Assembly: GCA_028829895.1 (NCBI GenBank)
Contig: CM054179.1
Location: forward strand, 38,797,117 to 38,861,116
Origin: Sinotaia quadrata
Taxonomy: Eukaryota; Mollusca; Gastropoda; Architaenioglossa; Viviparidae
DNA: 64,000 nt
Reading direction: 5' to 3'
Of the stretch, positions 50,701-56,100 are shown piece by piece. Position numbers and translations under genes: made by a program. The stretch's first letter is position 1; each line of letters begins with the position of its first letter. The notes beneath the pieces are model-generated. The model did not search any database, was not told the DNA's origin, and saw only the letters and a list, made by a program, of their open reading frames with translations.

Positions 50701-53700
50701 GGTCAAGAACAATGTTAATAGCATCCATTAGGTGTGCACAAGGATGAGTATATGTCTGTCATTTCACCTTAAATTTTTTACGTGCAAATTTCATGAAACA
50801 AATACCTTGATAATCCTAACAACCCTTACATTAATTAATTACTAAGGTTGTACTGTATTAAGGATTTTGTAATATCTGTAATAATTTGTTTACCACAAAA
50901 ACCATGATTAGATTAGATACAATGTACATGTATTATCAAATAAACACTAGCTTAGGAGCATGTAATATAAAATGAACATTAAATTTAATACACATATTAT
51001 AAAATGAACATTAAATTTAATACACATATTATAAAATGAACATTAAATTTAATACACATATTATAAAATGAACATTAAATTTAATACACATATTATAAAA
51101 TGAACATTAAATTTAATACACATATTATAAAATGAACACTAGATTAGGTACAAGCATTAAATAAAAATAAATTTGACTAAATCAGGGTGTAAAAATAAAA
51201 TCCTAAAGTAGACCAGTTTGAATTTCAATACACCTCTCATGACTATACAGATGGGCCTATGAAAATAACAAGCATAATATGCCAAAAATAATATTAATTA
51301 ATTTACCAAGCATTCATTGCCTGCCAAAAATTGAAATAGTAACTATATTTGTGTTTAAATTATGCATCATTAAATAGATTCACAACATTTTCTTTTGTCT
51401 TATTTGTGTGTGTTATGTATAGTGCTCACAAAACTTGTAAATTCTCTCTCTGTATCTCTCTCCCTCTCACTCAGGTCACTACAAATGTAACCATCAGCTG
51501 TTAAATAAATTCAAGAAACATTGCGCAATCCAGAACTTACTGGATTGTGTAAGAAGTGTGTGAAGGGTAGGGGAAGGAGGGACTGAGGGACAGCATGAAA
51601 AGAGAAATAACAATCTGTGTGAATACAACACACAATCAAAATAAAGATTAAAATTATGCACAACACACAATCAAAACAAACGTTAGAATTATGCACAACA
51701 CAATCCAAACAAAGGTTAGAATTATGCACAACACACAATCTAAACAAGAATAGAATTATGCACAACACACACTGTCAAGAAAAAAAGACTACAATTATGA
51801 AACAGAACCTATAGAACTTAGAGCCCAGCTTTACTACAACTAATGGAGAAACTCTGTTCACAAGTCTGTTGTGCAAAGCATGATAGCATTCTTACAATTA
51901 AATTCTTTAGCTTTAAATAATTTGATCTTATAAATGGATAAAGTATATCCATATAAATTTGGGAAAATATTTCTGTCAATGTAGTAACAGTTGCAAATCA
52001 ACTCTTTCTGTCTGCAGTATGTCTTTTGTCTGCAGTGAATCTGTCTGCAGCGTATCTACAGCATATCTTTTTCTATCTGCAGCATATATGAGATTTGGTA
52101 ATTTATGCATCATATTCACCCACACTAAGACTCAGCAAGTGAAAATATTCATTGTCAGATATAAATTCACTTGAGGTGGAAACTTGAAAAAGTAAAGGTA
52201 TACTTTTAATCAGAACATCAAGAAATATGTTGGGCTATATAATAAAGAAACTAGGAACCGAGTGTTTGATACCTCTGACTAGGTGGACTAGAACATTAAC
52301 ACAAACTAAATTTAAGTTATAAGCCAAAATCAAACATCTTGACTATTTAGGTATTTCAAAACATAAAACATTCAGAAAGAGTGCGGTATTATAAAACAGA
52401 AGAGCAAAACAGAAAACAATAATCATTTAAACATATTTAACTTTTTGTTCACCCAATCTCACCCTAACCCTTCTTCTTCTTCTTCCCCAAAATGAATGAA
52501 ATATTTATTCACATAATCTCTTTCCTCCCATAATTGCAAAACAATTTCACAATCATGGCAAGGCAAGTAGATTCATGTTTATCTGAGAACAGATTAAGTG
52601 GAAAATGTATTTAAGAGGTATATTACAAAATAATACATGAATACATGTTTGTACAAATATGGAATATAAGAAGAAAATTCCTGAACAAAATGTGAACAAT
52701 AAGGAATGTGAGAGGATGGTTCAGAAAAAATAACATTGCAACAAAGGATGAAAGTGTAGGTGACATCAGTATGAAAGTATAATTTTATTTTATTGTTCTT
52801 GCAAAAATGTTGGTGTATTAACCAGTAATTCACTTATCTAGACTTCTTTCCTATTCATCAGAGATAGTGCTGCAATTATCAACTGGCACAAATAACCCAA
52901 TCAATAGGAAAAGTTAAGGCTGCCTTCAGTTCTGTGAAATTAACTGTGTTAAAAGTAAGACCATACAACAATTTCTGAATGAATATGGATGTACTGTTAC
53001 CTAGCATTTAGTCAATAATCAACTATATATAGAACAAAAGACTACATCGTATTCAATAATAACTCAAACTAAACTACATGCTATTGTACAAATAAACAAT
53101 TGTTACTATGCTCATAGTCATGCAGGACACTATAAATTTACAGTATAATTATTAAGGCTGATACCAATTTTGTAAATTAACAAGGAGCAAAGACTGCATT
53201 TTCACTCTATGGAGACTATAAATTAATAAATCAAAGGCTAATTCTAAATAGTGCCTTCTAAATAGCACATCTGCAAAGTTGACACCAAAATGAATTAACT
53301 GAAGTTACTAAGGTTACATACTCCACAGATGCAAGTACCATCCGCTTTGCTGCACACACCACTGGAACAGGTCGGGCAAGTCTGAGCGCATCCTGGTCCA
53401 TACATGCCAGTGGGGCATCCTGTTTGACACAGAGGACCGGTTAGTCCAGGTGGACACTGGCACTGACCTGTCACCTAAAGAAAAGGTCAGGTGACTATTA
53501 CCGAGTTATAAGACAATTCATGAAAATTCAATGAGCATTACTCAGAGCATCTGCTTCTAAGCAATAGGTTTAAACATAACTACTTATGCTGCTTTAAAAT
53601 GTCTGCAAAAGTTTGGCTATACCGCATTAATGTATACATGAGATTTAACATAACTAGTTATGCTGCTTTAATATGCCTTTCTACCCCAGGCACAGCAATA

Positions 53701-56001
53701 GCCATACTTATTCACCAACCATTTCTTTCCAAGTACAGCTGGGCTTGGATTGCATGGCTTTAGTAAAAACTAATGTTCTTATTTGGTTTGTTTTTGCATT
53801 TGATAAAAGCTCTTAGCTTTACTTACTTTTGACAACCTACACGTTTGAATGAAGAAGTTTTCAGCAATTCTGCAGCTGGACTGCTGAACTTTAGGCCAAA
53901 TACAACATTGTTTAGAGGTACCTCTGCTTTACACCTGAACCAGTTTGGTCTATTACTTGTATTAGTATTATCGACTTAATAATTTAAAATAATCTTGCAG
54001 CTCAGTGTTCAAGCATTAGCTTTTTATTCTGACTGGCAACACAATGTTTAGTAACTTATCTACTGGACTTTTATTATTTTTGGCATATGTTTTATTCTGC
54101 AATTTAATGTTTAGGCCAACTTTCTCTAAAGCTACTGTCATTGTCTATGTTTTCAGGCACACTGGAATTACAGATTCAGCTGAATGGAATCACACCATCT
54201 GACTTTCTTCAGTTTTTTCTCACCAATGAAATGACGAATTTGCTGGTGACTGAAACCAACTGCTATGCTGGCCAGTACCTATTAGCTGCACAAAAGCCAC
54301 TGCCACCAACTTCTGCACCAACCTTGTGGGAGGCCTCTTCATGTTGATGGGGGTTGTGGTCAAGCCTGAAATGTTGGCAGTACTGTCAACACTCATCTTT
54401 GACCAATGCATAAAGAGAAACCGTTTTGAACAAACTTGGAATTTCTTCATGTGGACAATAATGAGGAGCACAACCCAAACAGGGACAAACTATTTAAGAG
54501 TTGTCCATTTTTGGATCGTTTCTATCAGTCATGTAAGGATTGTTATACTCCAACAAACAATTTAGCCGTCGATGAATTCATGATGCCCTGGAAGGGTCAC
54601 ATTGCCTTCCAATAGTACAACTCCTCTAAACCAATTAATTATGACAGCAAGATGTATTTTTTCTGTGAGGCAGGCACAGGATACATCACAAGACTAAAGA
54701 TCTATAGCAGCAAGGAGGGGGATACTGTTGAGAAAGATCATGGCGGCAATGTAGTGTGTCATCTGCTGAAAGATTTCCTTGGAGAAGGCCATACAATCTA
54801 CACTAACAACTTCTTCACCAGCATTCCATTGGTGGAAGAGTTGAAACAACATGACATCAATGTAGCTGGCACTTTGAGAGCTAATCATGTTGATCCCACA
54901 GGCTCTAAAGGAGAAGAGAATACAAAATGGAGAGAAGGCTTGCATAAACAAGATGCTCCCTAAACAAATTTTTTCCACCACAATTTGTTAATGTGTTTTA
55001 ATTCTAAATTTGTTTATATGGGTTTTAAATAAACTTATCTACATGTGTTTCAATTTTAAACTTGTAAGCATTGTGCTTTAATTCTAGACCTGTTTACATG
55101 TGTTTAATTTTAAACCTGTCTACATGTCTTGAATTATAAACTTTTCGATGTGTTGCAAACTCACTGCATCACAGGTGGCATTGTTATAACAGCTGCAAGT
55201 GTTGGCACATTCTTGACCAAAATATCCACTTGGGCATGGTTGACTGCATGATTCTCCAGTAAAGCCAGAATTGCAGACACATACTCCAGATAAGGAGTTG
55301 CAACTCTGCGTGTTTTGCTGGATGCAAGGACAGTCTTCTGCACAATCTCTGCCATATCTAAGCATGACACATTGGCAAAATGACACACTGTCACATTAGA
55401 TTGCAAGATCAATGGGAACTTATTTGTGTAGCACAAACAAAGAGCATTACTAAAAACTGAAAAAATATTGAAACAAAATTCAAGGAAAACCAGCTCTTGT
55501 CAAAGTGAACTCATGATGATTGTAAATGTATTTAAGATGAAGGTTATGGTAGTACAATAAATAGTATATCTGCTAAAGTTACCTGCTACTGTTTACATTT
55601 TAATTTCTGTACTATGAGAACAGTCAAAATCAAATTCAATTAAAATTCAGTAAGCAATTATAAACTTAAAAAGAATAAGATGGAAAACTATTTGATTATT
55701 TGTAATATATTTTACAGATTAAATATTTATTTTTAAAAATGTATTGTAATAATATTTATAACTGTGAATATATAGATATTATGGAAGAAACATTAGCTGC
55801 ATGAAACACTGCAACAAGCATAACATTGAGAATGGGCTAATCTAGGGGTGGGGGGTGGGGGTAGGGTGAGTCATTTTAGATTAGGTGCTGATAAATCTGA
55901 GAAAAGAACAGCATATGAGGAAGCAGGCAAGACAAAATCTCAGATTTTAAACCAGGCACAAAATGAATAGTATAGTGTGAATATTATAGACTAAATAGAT
56001 G

Positions 56002-56100
<99 letters not shown>

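Larger units (their letters stand above)
49592..53321 (-). other. receptor intron with several minisatellites
   Basis: 3.7 kb with repeats at 50274-50560, 50955-51135 and 51610-51775. I searched the minus strand for an extra cysteine-rich exon and saw none. The rest is AT-rich without features. Confidence 0.6.

Noticed and set aside
49592..53321. A whole missing EGF exon
   Set aside because: No cysteine-rich minus-strand frame with splice sites is visible, and joining the neighbouring exons keeps all cysteines; only a microexon remains possible.
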